From: Candidatus Dormiibacterota bacterium
GTDB lineage: Bacteria > Chloroflexota > Dormibacteria > Aeolococcales > Aeolococcaceae
Length of the DNA: 15,146 nt
Direction of reading: 5' to 3'
Assembly: GCA_019236085.1 (NCBI GenBank)
Contig: JAFAJR010000303.1
Coordinates: forward strand, 1 to 15,146
Of this stretch, positions 6,441 through 13,134 are shown one piece after another. Made by a program: the position numbers and the translations under genes. Position 1 is the stretch's first letter. Each line of letters opens with the position of its first letter. The notes beneath the pieces were generated by a model that saw only the letters and a program-made list of their open reading frames with translations, made no database searches and had not been told where the DNA came from.

Positions 6441-8005
6441 GTGTCGACGTCATCGCGCTGACAGGGCTTCCGGGAAGCGGCAAATCCACAGTGGCGCCGC
6501 TCCTTGCCCGTCTCCTGGGATGGCGCTGCGCCGACATCGACGCCCTCATCGAGCAGTCGCACGGAAAGCCCGCCGGCGCGGTGTTGGCAGACCAGGGCGA
6601 GCAGGCGTTCCGCGCCATCGAGCGCGACCTGCTGCACGAGGTGCTCGCCGGTCAACGGCCCGTTGTCATCGCATGCGGCGGTGGGCTGCTGGCCGATCCG
6701 GGAGCACGTGCTGTGCTGCTGCGCCAGGCGCTGGTGGTCTGGCTCGACGCTGCCGACGACGTGCTGCTGGGACGCCTCGATGCGGCTGCCGGCAGACCGC
6801 TGCTGCAGCCTGAACCGGCGGCGCGTCTGATCGAGCTGCGCGCTGAACGCTTCGAGGCTCATGCGGCGGCGCATGTCAGGGTCGAGGCGGCGCGCGATCC
6901 GCACCTCATCGCGCAGAACATCGCGATGCTCGCGGCCTCGGAACGCATCGACATACCGGGTCACGTCCACCACGTCCACACCGGCGAGGGTCTGCTCAGC
7001 CGCCTGGCGGAGCATGTTCCGGCAGACGCCACAACTGTTGCATTGGTGCACGACGCAGCGCTGGCAGACGCGGCGACTGTCGCGGACGCTGCGCTGGAAG
7101 CGCATGGCATTCGTTGCGTGCCGCTCGCGGTTGAGGGCGGCGAGGGCGCCAAGACCTGGAAACAGGCCGGATCGCTGCTGGAGTCGATGGCGGCGGCGAA
7201 GCTGCGTCGGCACGACTGCGTGGTGGCGCTGGGTGGCGGCAGCATCGGAGACCTCGGCGGCTTCGCCGCGTCCACGTATCAGCGCGGGGTGCGGTGGATC
7301 ACCGTGCCGACGACGCTGCTTGCGATGGTGGACAGCGCCATCGGCGGCAAGACCGGCGTGGATCTCGACGCCGGAAAGAATCTTGCGGGCACGTTCTGGC
7401 AGCCGCATGCAGTGCTGTGCGACATCTCGCTCCTCGCCTCATTGGGTGAGCGGTCGTACCGCTGCGCCGTCAGCGAGATCGTCAAGTACGCCATGCTCTT
7501 CGGCGACCCGCTGGCGTCGCTGCTCGACTCCGACCTCGACAGCCTGCTTGCGCGGCATCCCGGCGCCATCACTGCAGTCGTGCGAATGTGCTGCGCCCTG
7601 AAGGCCCGTGTGGTCGAAGCCGACGAACGCGAGGCGTCGCGACGAGCGCTGCTCAACTACGGTCACACGGTGGGCCACGCAGTGGAAGCGGCGTCGCGGT
7701 ACGCGGTGCTGCATGGTGAGGCGGTGGCCGTGGGGCTTAGGGCAGCCGGCCTGCTAAGCACTCGCATGCTGGGCTGCCCGGACACCGACATCGCGTGGCA
7801 GGAGTCGGTGCTCCGGCGCGCAGGGCTCGGTCAGGTCGATGGTGTCGAGGTGCGGGACGTGCAACAGTGCATGTCGATGGACAAGAAGTCCCGGTCGGGC
7901 GAGACCAGGTGGGTGCTGCTGGAACGCCGGGGCAGCCCCGTTGCCGGTGTGGCAATCCCTGACGCCGCTGTGCGCGATGCGTTGCACGAGGTGTTGTCGG
8001 TGTGA
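6437..8005 (+). CDS. aroKB: Bifunctional shikimate kinase / 3-dehydroquinate synthase (fusion)
   Basis: One 522-residue frame encodes two enzymes. Residues 1-165 are shikimate kinase (step 5): Walker A GLPGSGKST at 10-18, the shikimate-binding ADIDALIE (D33, D35), FRAIE (R59), CGGG at 80-83, and lid residue R120 in GRPLL. Residues from about 172 on are dehydroquinate synthase (step 2): GGEGAKTW at 234-241, GGGSIGDLGGF at 266-276, VPTTLLAMVDSAIGGKTGV at 290-308, the metal ligands E347 (SEIVKYAM), H410 (NYGHTVGHA) and H426 (LHGEAVAVG), and a C-terminal DKKSRSGETRWVLL. All key residues of both halves are present. There is no stop or frameshift between domains, and the linker at about 163-175 is very short. 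Similar AroK-AroB fusions exist, for example in Thermotoga. Start and stop both overlap neighbours (ATGA with aroC, GTGA with aroQ). Confidence 0.95.
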   Translation: MSVDVIALTGLPGSGKSTVAPLLARLLGWRCADIDALIEQSHGKPAGAVLADQGEQAFRAIERDLLHEVLAGQRPVVIACGGGLLADPGARAVLLRQALVVWLDAADDVLLGRLDAAAGRPLLQPEPAARLIELRAERFEAHAAAHVRVEAARDPHLIAQNIAMLAASERIDIPGHVHHVHTGEGLLSRLAEHVPADATTVALVHDAALADAATVADAALEAHGIRCVPLAVEGGEGAKTWKQAGSLLESMAAAKLRRHDCVVALGGGSIGDLGGFAASTYQRGVRWITVPTTLLAMVDSAIGGKTGVDLDAGKNLAGTFWQPHAVLCDISLLASLGERSYRCAVSEIVKYAMLFGDPLASLLDSDLDSLLARHPGAITAVVRMCCALKARVVEADEREASRRALLNYGHTVGHAVEAASRYAVLHGEAVAVGLRAAGLLSTRMLGCPDTDIAWQESVLRRAGLGQVDGVEVRDVQQCMSMDKKSRSGETRWVLLERRGSPVAGVAIPDAAVRDALHEVLSV

Positions 8006-8463
8006 CCGCGCGAATCCTGGTGCTGAACGGCCCCAACCTCGCCACCCTGGGCCTGCGCGAACAGACCGTATACGGCAGCGCCACCTTGGCCGATGTCGAA
8101 GCAGCTGTGCGTGCTCGCGCCTCGGAGCTCCGCCTCGAGGTCCGGTTCGAGCAGAGCAACCATGAGGGCGCACTCATCGACGTGCTCGAGGAGGAGCGGA
8201 CCCGAGCCGTGGGATGCATCATCAACCCTGGCGGCCTCAGCCACACCTCGGTGGCGCTGGCGGACGCGCTGCGGGCGTTCGGGCACCCGGTGATCGAGGT
8301 GCACCTGAGCAACATCCTGGCTCGCGAGCAGTTCAGGCGCACCTCGCTGACCGCCGCCGCCGCGGCCGGGGTGATCACCGGATTGCGTGGCGACGGCTAC
8401 GTCCTCGCCGTGGACGCGTTGGCACGTATGCTGGATGCCGTGCAGGACAGGCAGCAGCGGTGA
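8002..8463 (+). CDS. aroQ: 3-Dehydroquinate dehydratase, type II
   Basis: This enzyme catalyses step 3 of the pathway, trans-dehydration of 3-dehydroquinate to 3-dehydroshikimate. The 153-residue length is normal for the dodecameric type II enzyme. The catalytic and substrate-binding residues are all in place: N12 and R19 in NGPNLATLGLRE, Y24 in TVYG, N75 and H81 in INPGGLSHTS, H101 in VEVH-type IEVHLSN, and R112 in REQFRR. The GGLSH variant of the GAYTH motif is close to that of the mycobacterial enzyme, so it is not an anomaly. The start is GTG, in a GTGA overlap with aroKB, preceded by GAGGTG about 8 nt upstream. The product of the AroB half of the preceding gene is the substrate here, so the two steps are encoded side by side and probably coupled in translation. 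Confidence 0.95.
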   Translation: MTARILVLNGPNLATLGLREQTVYGSATLADVEAAVRARASELRLEVRFEQSNHEGALIDVLEEERTRAVGCIINPGGLSHTSVALADALRAFGHPVIEVHLSNILAREQFRRTSLTAAAAAGVITGLRGDGYVLAVDALARMLDAVQDRQQR

Positions 8464-9017
8464 TCAACGCCGGAGACCTCCGTGCCGGAACCACCGTCGA
8501 GCGCGGCGGCGATCTGTTCCAGGTGGTCGACTTCGCCCATGTCAAGCAGGGACGCGGCACGGCGTTCGTACGAGCCAAGTTCAAGAACCTCGTCTCCGGC
8601 GCGGTCACGGAGGAGACGTTCCGGCCGGAGGAGAAGTTCGGCCGGGCGCGCATCGAGCGCGGCGAAGCGCAGTACCTCTATCGCGACGGTGACAACTACG
8701 TGGTGATGGACACCACCACCTACGATCAGTTTCCCCTGGCGCCGCAGCAGTTGGGTGACGCTACGCAATATCTCCGCGAGAACGACACGCTGTTCCTGCT
8801 GCAGTTCGACGGACGCGTGCTCGGCGTCGAGCTGCCCACAGCTGTCACGCTCGAGGTCACGGAGACCGAGCCGGGGTTCAAGGGCGACACGGCCAATGCC
8901 GCGTTCAAGCCGGCCACGCTCGAGACAGGGATCGTGGTCGACGTACCGCTCTTCGTCAACACCGGTGACAGCGTGCGCGTCGACACCCGCAGTGGCCGCT
9001 ACATAGAACGGGCCTGA
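8460..9017 (+). CDS. efp: Elongation factor P
   Basis: EF-P binds between the P and E sites of the ribosome and relieves stalling at polyproline stretches. The 185-residue protein has all three beta-barrel domains: KOW-like (1-65), central OB (about 66-127) and C-terminal OB, ending with FKPATLETGIVVDVPLF and DTRSGRYIERA. The loop tip that reaches the tRNA reads VKQGRGTAF, with Arg at position 32 in place of the Lys that is lysylated in E. coli EF-P. Pseudomonas and Thermus EF-Ps also have Arg here; in Pseudomonas it is rhamnosylated by EarP. No modification gene (earP, epmA/B, ymfI) is visible in the window. The GTG start overlaps the aroQ stop (GTGA) and gives the standard N-terminus. An upstream extension of the frame lies entirely inside aroQ and is not real. 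Confidence 0.96.
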   Translation: MINAGDLRAGTTVERGGDLFQVVDFAHVKQGRGTAFVRAKFKNLVSGAVTEETFRPEEKFGRARIERGEAQYLYRDGDNYVVMDTTTYDQFPLAPQQLGDATQYLRENDTLFLLQFDGRVLGVELPTAVTLEVTETEPGFKGDTANAAFKPATLETGIVVDVPLFVNTGDSVRVDTRSGRYIERA

Positions 9018-9019
9018 CC

Positions 9020-9400
9020 ATGAGTGAGAGCAGCGGCGTGCAGATCGATGACCGCCCCGTCGAAGGACGCTCGCTCGGCACGACCCGCGTGGCCAACGAG
9101 GTTGTCGCGTCCATCGCTGCGCTGGCGGCGTTGCAGGTGCAGGGCGTGGCTGCCATGTACCACCCCGGGGCTCAACCGATTGACCGCATCGTCCGCCGTT
9201 CGCACGCTCACCGCGGCGTGAGAGTCGAGCTGCGAGAAGCAGCGCTGCACGTTGACCTGTGGATCGTGATGGAGGCAGGCGGAAACGTGCCTGTGGTGGG
9301 CGCCGCCGTGCAGCGCCGCGTGGCCGAGGCCATCGACCGCATGCTGGCGATGCGCGTCGCTGAGGTCAACGTCTTCGTCAGCGAGGTCGTCTTCGCGTGA
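9020..9400 (+). CDS. Asp23/Gls24 family envelope stress-type protein
   Basis: This 126-residue protein matches the Asp23/Gls24 (DUF322) pattern. VANEVVASIAALAALQVQGVAAM at the start is followed by a GVRVELREAALHVDLWIVME strand pair. VGAAVQRRVAEAIDRML and a closing VAEVNVFVSEVVF strand end the domain. Family members in Firmicutes include membrane-associated alkaline-shock proteins; in many genomes a copy sits between efp or acc genes and nusB, as here. Its exact role in this position is not established. It begins 2 nt after the efp stop with ATG, and its stop overlaps the nusB start (GTGA). No transmembrane segment is present, so it is probably cytoplasmic or held at the membrane by a partner. 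No odd features are seen. Confidence 0.85.
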   Translation: MSESSGVQIDDRPVEGRSLGTTRVANEVVASIAALAALQVQGVAAMYHPGAQPIDRIVRRSHAHRGVRVELREAALHVDLWIVMEAGGNVPVVGAAVQRRVAEAIDRMLAMRVAEVNVFVSEVVFA

Positions 9401-9822
9401 CGCCCGCCACCAGGCCGGCCGGGCGACGCCGTCGCGGCCGGGAGCTTGCGCTTCGCGTGCTGTTCGAGCTGGAAGGCACTGACAAGGACGCCGACCCGGT
9501 GCTCGATTACCAGGCTGCCGACATGCACACAGCGTCCGATGTCACGGCATTTGCACACCGCATCGTGCTCGGCTACCTGCGCGATTCGCGCCGCGTCGAC
9601 GGGGTCATCGAAGAGGCGTCGGAGCACTGGGCCTTCGAGGACCTGGGCAAGGTGGAGCGTGCGCTGCTGCGACTCGGGGCGTACGAGTTGCTGCACGAAA
9701 GCGAAACGCCGGTCGCCGTGGTCATCGATGAGTGCGTTGAGCTCGCCAAGACGTATGCGGGCGATGACGCCGGTCCGTTCGTGAACGGCGTGCTGGGTCA
9801 GGTAGCTTCCGAGCGGGTGTGA
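9397..9822 (+). CDS. nusB: Transcription antitermination factor NusB
   Basis: NusB binds boxA RNA with NusE (ribosomal protein S10) and supports rRNA antitermination. The all-helical protein of 141 residues has the usual layout. An Arg-rich N-terminus RRRRGRELALRVLFELEG contacts RNA. IDGVIEE-like VDGVIEEASEHWAF sits in the middle, then KVERALLRLGAYELL and VAVVIDECVELAKTY, and FVNGVLGQVA at the end. Length and motif spacing are normal. The GTG start overlaps the preceding stop (GTGA), with a GAGGT about 10 nt upstream. The stop in turn overlaps the xseA start. The place between the Asp23-family gene and xseA follows a common order in Gram-positive-type genomes. Confidence 0.94.
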   Translation: MTPATRPAGRRRRGRELALRVLFELEGTDKDADPVLDYQAADMHTASDVTAFAHRIVLGYLRDSRRVDGVIEEASEHWAFEDLGKVERALLRLGAYELLHESETPVAVVIDECVELAKTYAGDDAGPFVNGVLGQVASERV

Positions 9823-11138
9823 GCGGCAGAGCCTTCACCGTCAGCGAGCTGACGGCTGTGGTGCGAGACGCGCTGTCGGCTCGGCCCGAGCTCGAAGACG
9901 TGCTGGTGGAGGGCGAGATCAGCAACTTCACGCCGGCGGTGAGCGGCCACCTGTACTTCACCTTGAAGGATGCTCGCGCAGCGGTGAAGTGCGTGTGCTG
10001 GCGGACTGCGGCGCAGCGCATCCCGTTCCGGCCTGCAGACGGAATGACCGTGATCGTGCACGGCTCCGTTTCCGTGTACGAGCAGGGCGGCTCCTATCAG
10101 CTCTATGTGGACCGCGTGGAGCCGAGCGGCGTGGGCGCGCTGGCCCTCGCCATCGAGCAGCTTAAACAGCGCCTGTCCACTGAGGGATTGTTCGACGAGC
10201 TGCGCAAACGTCCGCTCCCGGTGCTGCCCCGCCGCGTGGTGGTGGTGACCTCGAGAAGCGGCGCCGCCTACCGCGACGTGGTGACCGTCACGGCGCGCCG
10301 CGCACCCGGCGTGGACCTCGTGCTCTCGCCAGCCACGGTGCAGGGGGAAGGCGCCGCCGACACGGTGGCCAGGGCGCTGCGCCGGGCCGGCGAGGTGCGC
10401 GGCGCCGATGTGGTGCTGCTGGTCCGGGGCGGCGGCTCGATCGAGGACCTCATGGCCTTCAACAGCGAGGTGGTGGCCAGGGCCATCCGCGCCAGCCGGC
10501 TGCCGGTAGTCACCGGCATCGGCCACGAGACTGACACCACTGTCGCCGACCTGGCAGCCGACCGGCGCGCGGCGACGCCCTCGGCGGCCGCCGAGCTGGT
10601 GGTGCCCAGCGTGGCCCAGCTGCGGGAGGAGGTGGCGCGCCGCCTGTTGCGCCTGGGCCACGGAGCGCGTCAGACGCTGAACCGGGCCCGGGAGCGGACC
10701 GGTGGCCTCGCCGCCCGCCTCGACGCCTCGTCGCCCCGCCGCCGGCTGGCGGGGCATCGTCAGGAGCTCGACGCCCGCCAGGCACGGCTTCGGGCGGCGC
10801 TGTTCCGCGAGGTCGATGTGACCCGGGGCCGCCTGGCAAGGTCCGGCGAACGGCTCAGCAGGGCAGGGGAGCGGATCGTGGGACAGCGGCGCTCGGGGCT
10901 GGAGCGCCGGGGCGCCCAGCTGCAGGCGCTGTCGCCGCTGCGCACACTGGAACGCGGCTACTCGATCACCCTGGACGCCGGCGGCCGTGCGGTCCTGAAC
11001 CCGGCGAGCCTGAGAGCTGGAGACGACCTCCGAACAGTGCTCTACCGTGGCTCGGTGCGCAGCACGGTGACCGAAATCCGGGCCTCCAGCCAGAACGAAC
11101 AGATGTACGATACCGAACCAGGAGGTTCGACCCCATGA
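9819..11138 (+). CDS. xseA: Exodeoxyribonuclease VII large subunit
   Basis: This is the catalytic subunit of the metal-independent single-strand exonuclease ExoVII, used in mismatch repair and DNA repair. In 439 residues the N-terminal OB fold (about 1-110) shows VEGEISNFTPAVSGHLYFTL and YEQGGSYQLYV. The catalytic domain follows, with RGGGSIEDLMAFNSE at 203-217, GIGHETDTTVADLAAD and RAATPSAAAELVVP. A long Arg/Leu-rich coiled-coil region (about 265-390) binds XseB in known enzymes. The C-terminal segment LERGYSITLDAGG is the usual closing domain. The GTG start overlaps the nusB stop (GTGA). The 3' end carries the Shine-Dalgarno for xseB. The gene looks intact. Confidence 0.95.
   Translation: MSGRAFTVSELTAVVRDALSARPELEDVLVEGEISNFTPAVSGHLYFTLKDARAAVKCVCWRTAAQRIPFRPADGMTVIVHGSVSVYEQGGSYQLYVDRVEPSGVGALALAIEQLKQRLSTEGLFDELRKRPLPVLPRRVVVVTSRSGAAYRDVVTVTARRAPGVDLVLSPATVQGEGAADTVARALRRAGEVRGADVVLLVRGGGSIEDLMAFNSEVVARAIRASRLPVVTGIGHETDTTVADLAADRRAATPSAAAELVVPSVAQLREEVARRLLRLGHGARQTLNRARERTGGLAARLDASSPRRRLAGHRQELDARQARLRAALFREVDVTRGRLARSGERLSRAGERIVGQRRSGLERRGAQLQALSPLRTLERGYSITLDAGGRAVLNPASLRAGDDLRTVLYRGSVRSTVTEIRASSQNEQMYDTEPGGSTP
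11120..11126 (+). promoter_or_regulatory. Perfect Shine-Dalgarno (AGGAGGT) for xseB inside xseA
   Basis: AGGAGGT lies in the last codons of xseA, with 8 nt between it and the xseB ATG at 11135. It is the best match to the anti-SD among the overlapping genes, which otherwise have weak or no sites. Since ExoVII contains more small than large subunits, this may raise XseB translation above that of XseA; that last step is an inference. Confidence 0.65.
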
Positions 11139-11464
11139 ACGCGGTACCCGGCGACGAGGTCGCCACGTTGACCTACGAGGCAGCTCTTGCGCAGCTGGAC
11201 GCCCTGATCGGGCGCCTCGAGGCTGGGAGCATCGCCCTGGAGGATGCGATCGCAGCCTACGAGCGTGGCGTCCGCCTGGCGCGCCACTGCGAGGACCTCC
11301 TCGAGCGCACGGAGCGCCGGGTGACGGCGCTGATGATCGGCGCCGATGGCTCTCTCAGCGAGGCACCCCTTGAGACGCCGGCCGGCGTGGCGGCCAGTGC
11401 TGCGCCGCCGCCCCCGGCCCGGCCGCGGGCACGTCCCGTCGATCCCGACGAGATCCCCTTCTGA
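11135..11464 (+). CDS. xseB: Exodeoxyribonuclease VII small subunit, with SSB-like C-terminal tip
   Basis: Residues 10-70 are the helical-hairpin XseB domain: TYEAALAQLDALIGRLEAG, then LEDAIAAYERGVRLARHCEDLLERTERRV. This domain wraps the coiled coil of XseA. The 109-residue length exceeds the usual 70-85 because of a C-terminal extension (about 72-109). The extension is a Pro/Ala-rich linker followed by an Arg-Pro segment and the terminal residues VDPDEIPF. That ending closely resembles the conserved acidic tip of single-stranded DNA-binding protein (DDDIPF), the docking site for many repair proteins. Whether this tail binds such partners is an inference. The ATG overlaps the xseA stop (ATGA) and has a perfect Shine-Dalgarno upstream. 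This is the last gene of the operon that begins with aroC; no terminator hairpin follows before the tlyA promoter. Confidence 0.93.
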   Translation: MNAVPGDEVATLTYEAALAQLDALIGRLEAGSIALEDAIAAYERGVRLARHCEDLLERTERRVTALMIGADGSLSEAPLETPAGVAASAAPPPPARPRARPVDPDEIPF

Positions 11465-11482
11465 CCTGGACTCGGGTTCACT

Positions 11483-11492
11483 ACAGATCTGT
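11483..11492 (+). promoter_or_regulatory. Perfect 10-bp palindrome (ACAGATCTGT) upstream of the tlyA -10 box; possible operator
   Basis: The palindrome sits in the 42-bp gap between xseB and tlyA, ending one base before the TAACAT box, so a bound dimer would overlap the promoter spacer. No regulator can be named. Looser GTT and AAC triplets flank it (11476-11478 and 11495-11497). One such palindrome can occur by chance. Confidence 0.3.
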
Positions 11493-11493
11493 G

Positions 11494-11499
11494 TAACAT
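11494..11499 (+). promoter_or_regulatory. Putative -10 box (TAACAT) of tlyA-nadK-recN, leaderless type
   Basis: TAACAT ends 7 nt before the ATG at 11507, the same spacing as at aroC, so the transcript would begin at the start codon. The intervening CGCTGCC has no Shine-Dalgarno. A weak -35 candidate (TCGGGT, 16 bp upstream) is not convincing. Confidence 0.5.
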
Positions 11500-11506
11500 C
11501 GCTGCC

Positions 11507-12262
11507 ATGACCAGCCCCCGCCGCCGCCTCGATGCCGAACTGGTGAGCCGCTCGCTGGCTCAGAACCGCACCCGGGCACAGGCGCTGATCGCCGCGGGAC
11601 TGGTGCTGGTTGACGGCTCTGTCGCCACCAGCGGCGCCCAGCCGGTGGCGGAGAGCAGTGGCGTTGCGCTGCGGGGTCGTGATCACCCCTGGGCCGGGCG
11701 GGGTGGCGTGAAGCTGGCAGCCGGCCTCGATGCGTTCGAGGTCGCGGTCGCCGGAAGGGTCTGCCTCGACGCCGGCGCCTCGACCGGCGGCTTCAGCGAC
11801 GTGCTGCTTCACCGCGGCGCCGACCACATCTATGCAGTGGACGTCGGCAGGGGCCAGCTCGACCCGCGGATCGCCACGGACCAACGGGTCACGGTGATGG
11901 ACCGGACCAACGTGCGAACCCTGAGCTCGCTGCCGGGGCCGGCGCCGGACCTGGCGGTCCTGGACCTGTCCTTCATCTCGCTGCGCACCGTGCTGCCATC
12001 CGTGCTCGCCCTCATGCAGCGTCCCGCAGAGCTGGTGGTGCTCTTCAAGCCACAGTTCGAGCTGGGCCGTGGCGCCGTCGGCCGGGGTGGCGTGGTCCGC
12101 AACGAGGCCGCCATCGGCGCCGGCGTCGAGGACTTCGGCCGCTGGGCGATCGAGACGCTCGGCGCTCGAGTGCCACATCCGCCGCTCCCCTCGCCGATCC
12201 GGGGCGCTGCGGGCAACCAGGAGCAGCTGATCCACCTGGTGGTGGGGGGTGCGATGCGATGA
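11507..12262 (+). CDS. tlyA: TlyA family rRNA 2'-O-methyltransferase (S4 + FtsJ-like domains)
   Basis: The 251-residue protein joins an S4 RNA-binding domain (about 6-60, RRLDAELVSRSLAQNRTRAQ followed by GLVLVDG) to a Rossmann methyltransferase. The SAM-binding motif is LDAGASTGGFSDVLL at 87-101, followed by GADHIYAVDVGRGQLD. Residues fitting the K-D-K-E tetrad of FtsJ-like ribose methyltransferases are K69 (GGVKL), D153 (DLSFISL), K181 (KPQFE) and E239 (GNQEQL). Mycobacterial TlyA modifies 16S and 23S rRNA at cytidines and its loss gives capreomycin resistance; the same activity is likely here but untested. The older name hemolysin A is not supported by any export signal. The N-terminus aligns with that of known TlyA, which supports the start at 11507. 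The stop overlaps nadK (ATGA). Confidence 0.94.
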   Translation: MTSPRRRLDAELVSRSLAQNRTRAQALIAAGLVLVDGSVATSGAQPVAESSGVALRGRDHPWAGRGGVKLAAGLDAFEVAVAGRVCLDAGASTGGFSDVLLHRGADHIYAVDVGRGQLDPRIATDQRVTVMDRTNVRTLSSLPGPAPDLAVLDLSFISLRTVLPSVLALMQRPAELVVLFKPQFELGRGAVGRGGVVRNEAAIGAGVEDFGRWAIETLGARVPHPPLPSPIRGAAGNQEQLIHLVVGGAMR

Positions 12263-13134
12263 GCACCGGCAAGATCGGCTTCCTTCTGCATCCCGGCGAA
12301 CGCGCTGCGATCGACGAGGCGCTGGCGACGGCGAAGCGCTGTGGCTTTGCCACCTGGACGGCACTGGAGCATGCCGACTCGGTGACCGCCCGCGAGGCCG
12401 CCGGCACTGTGCTGCTCATCACCGTGGGTGGTGACGGCACCTTCCTGTACGGCGCGCGGCTGGCGGCTCCCCGGGGCATTCCGGTCATGGGGGTGAACCG
12501 TGGCCGGCTAGGCTTCCTCAACGACGTCGAGCTGAGCGGCCTCACCGACGCGATCGAGCGCTTCGCCCAGCAGCGCTATCGCACCCAGCGGCGGTCCCTC
12601 ATCGAGGCGCGCATCGCTGCGGGCGGCGAGGTGTGCACCGCCCTGGCCCTGAACGAGATCCTGGTCCGGTCGCGCGACGCGAGCGTCGCCCGGCTTCGCG
12701 TCGAAGCCGACGAGGAGGTGCTCGGTCTCTTCGATGCCGACGGCGTGGTGGTGTCCACCGCCACCGGGTCCACCGCCTATGCGCTGAGCGCCGGCGGTCC
12801 GCCTGTCGACCCGAGGCTGCACGCGCTGGTGGTGGTGCCGCTGGCCCCCCACGCGGTGATCAGCCGCCCCTTGGTCCTTCCCGATGAGGTGCGGGTGCTG
12901 GTTACCGTGGTCCACGGCCGCGTCTTCATCGCCGCCGACGGCATCTCCGTGGTCAACGCCGAGGACGGTGGTGAGGTCGCCATCCATCCCGGGCCTGACC
13001 TGGAGGTTGTGCGCTTCAGCGATTCGCCGTCGTTCCACGACCGGCTGCGCGAGAAGTTCCGCTTCGGCGTGCCGCACAAGGACCCGGTGGAGCGCCTTCC
13101 CGAGTCCGACAGGGGACAGCGTGATGCTTCGTGA
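12259..13134 (+). CDS. nadK: NAD kinase
   Basis: This enzyme phosphorylates NAD to NADP using ATP or polyphosphate, so it also feeds the NADP needs of AroE. The 291-residue protein has GGDGTFL at 57-63 with the catalytic Asp, NRGRLGFLNDV at 80-90, the conserved NE pair at 132-133 (ALNEILV), and DGVVVSTATGSTAYALSAGGP at 161-181, the NAD-binding and dimer motif. PLAPHAVISRPLVLP at 194-208 closes the C-terminal domain. The length is normal. ATG at 12259 overlaps the tlyA stop (ATGA). The last residues run 11 nt into recN. The trio tlyA-nadK-recN is a common neighbourhood in Gram-positive-type genomes. Confidence 0.95.
   Translation: MSTGKIGFLLHPGERAAIDEALATAKRCGFATWTALEHADSVTAREAAGTVLLITVGGDGTFLYGARLAAPRGIPVMGVNRGRLGFLNDVELSGLTDAIERFAQQRYRTQRRSLIEARIAAGGEVCTALALNEILVRSRDASVARLRVEADEEVLGLFDADGVVVSTATGSTAYALSAGGPPVDPRLHALVVVPLAPHAVISRPLVLPDEVRVLVTVVHGRVFIAADGISVVNAEDGGEVAIHPGPDLEVVRFSDSPSFHDRLREKFRFGVPHKDPVERLPESDRGQRDAS

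Noticed and set aside
6272..7408. 378-codon minus-strand frame opposite aroC and aroKB
   Set aside because: No family resemblance, and it runs antisense across the end of aroC and most of the aroKB motifs.
8230..8250. GGLSH in AroQ instead of GAYTH as a defective active site
   Set aside because: Known type II enzymes such as the mycobacterial one have GGLTH and are active.
8214..8459. N-terminal extension of the EF-P frame
   Set aside because: It lies wholly inside aroQ. EF-P homology starts at the GTG at 8460.
11437..11450. CGTCG-ATCC-CGACG hairpin at the end of xseB as a terminator
   Set aside because: It lies inside coding sequence, has only 5 bp and no following T-tract.
11042..12364. 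440-codon minus-strand frame opposite xseB and tlyA
   Set aside because: It crosses a promoter gap and three real genes and shows no conserved motif.
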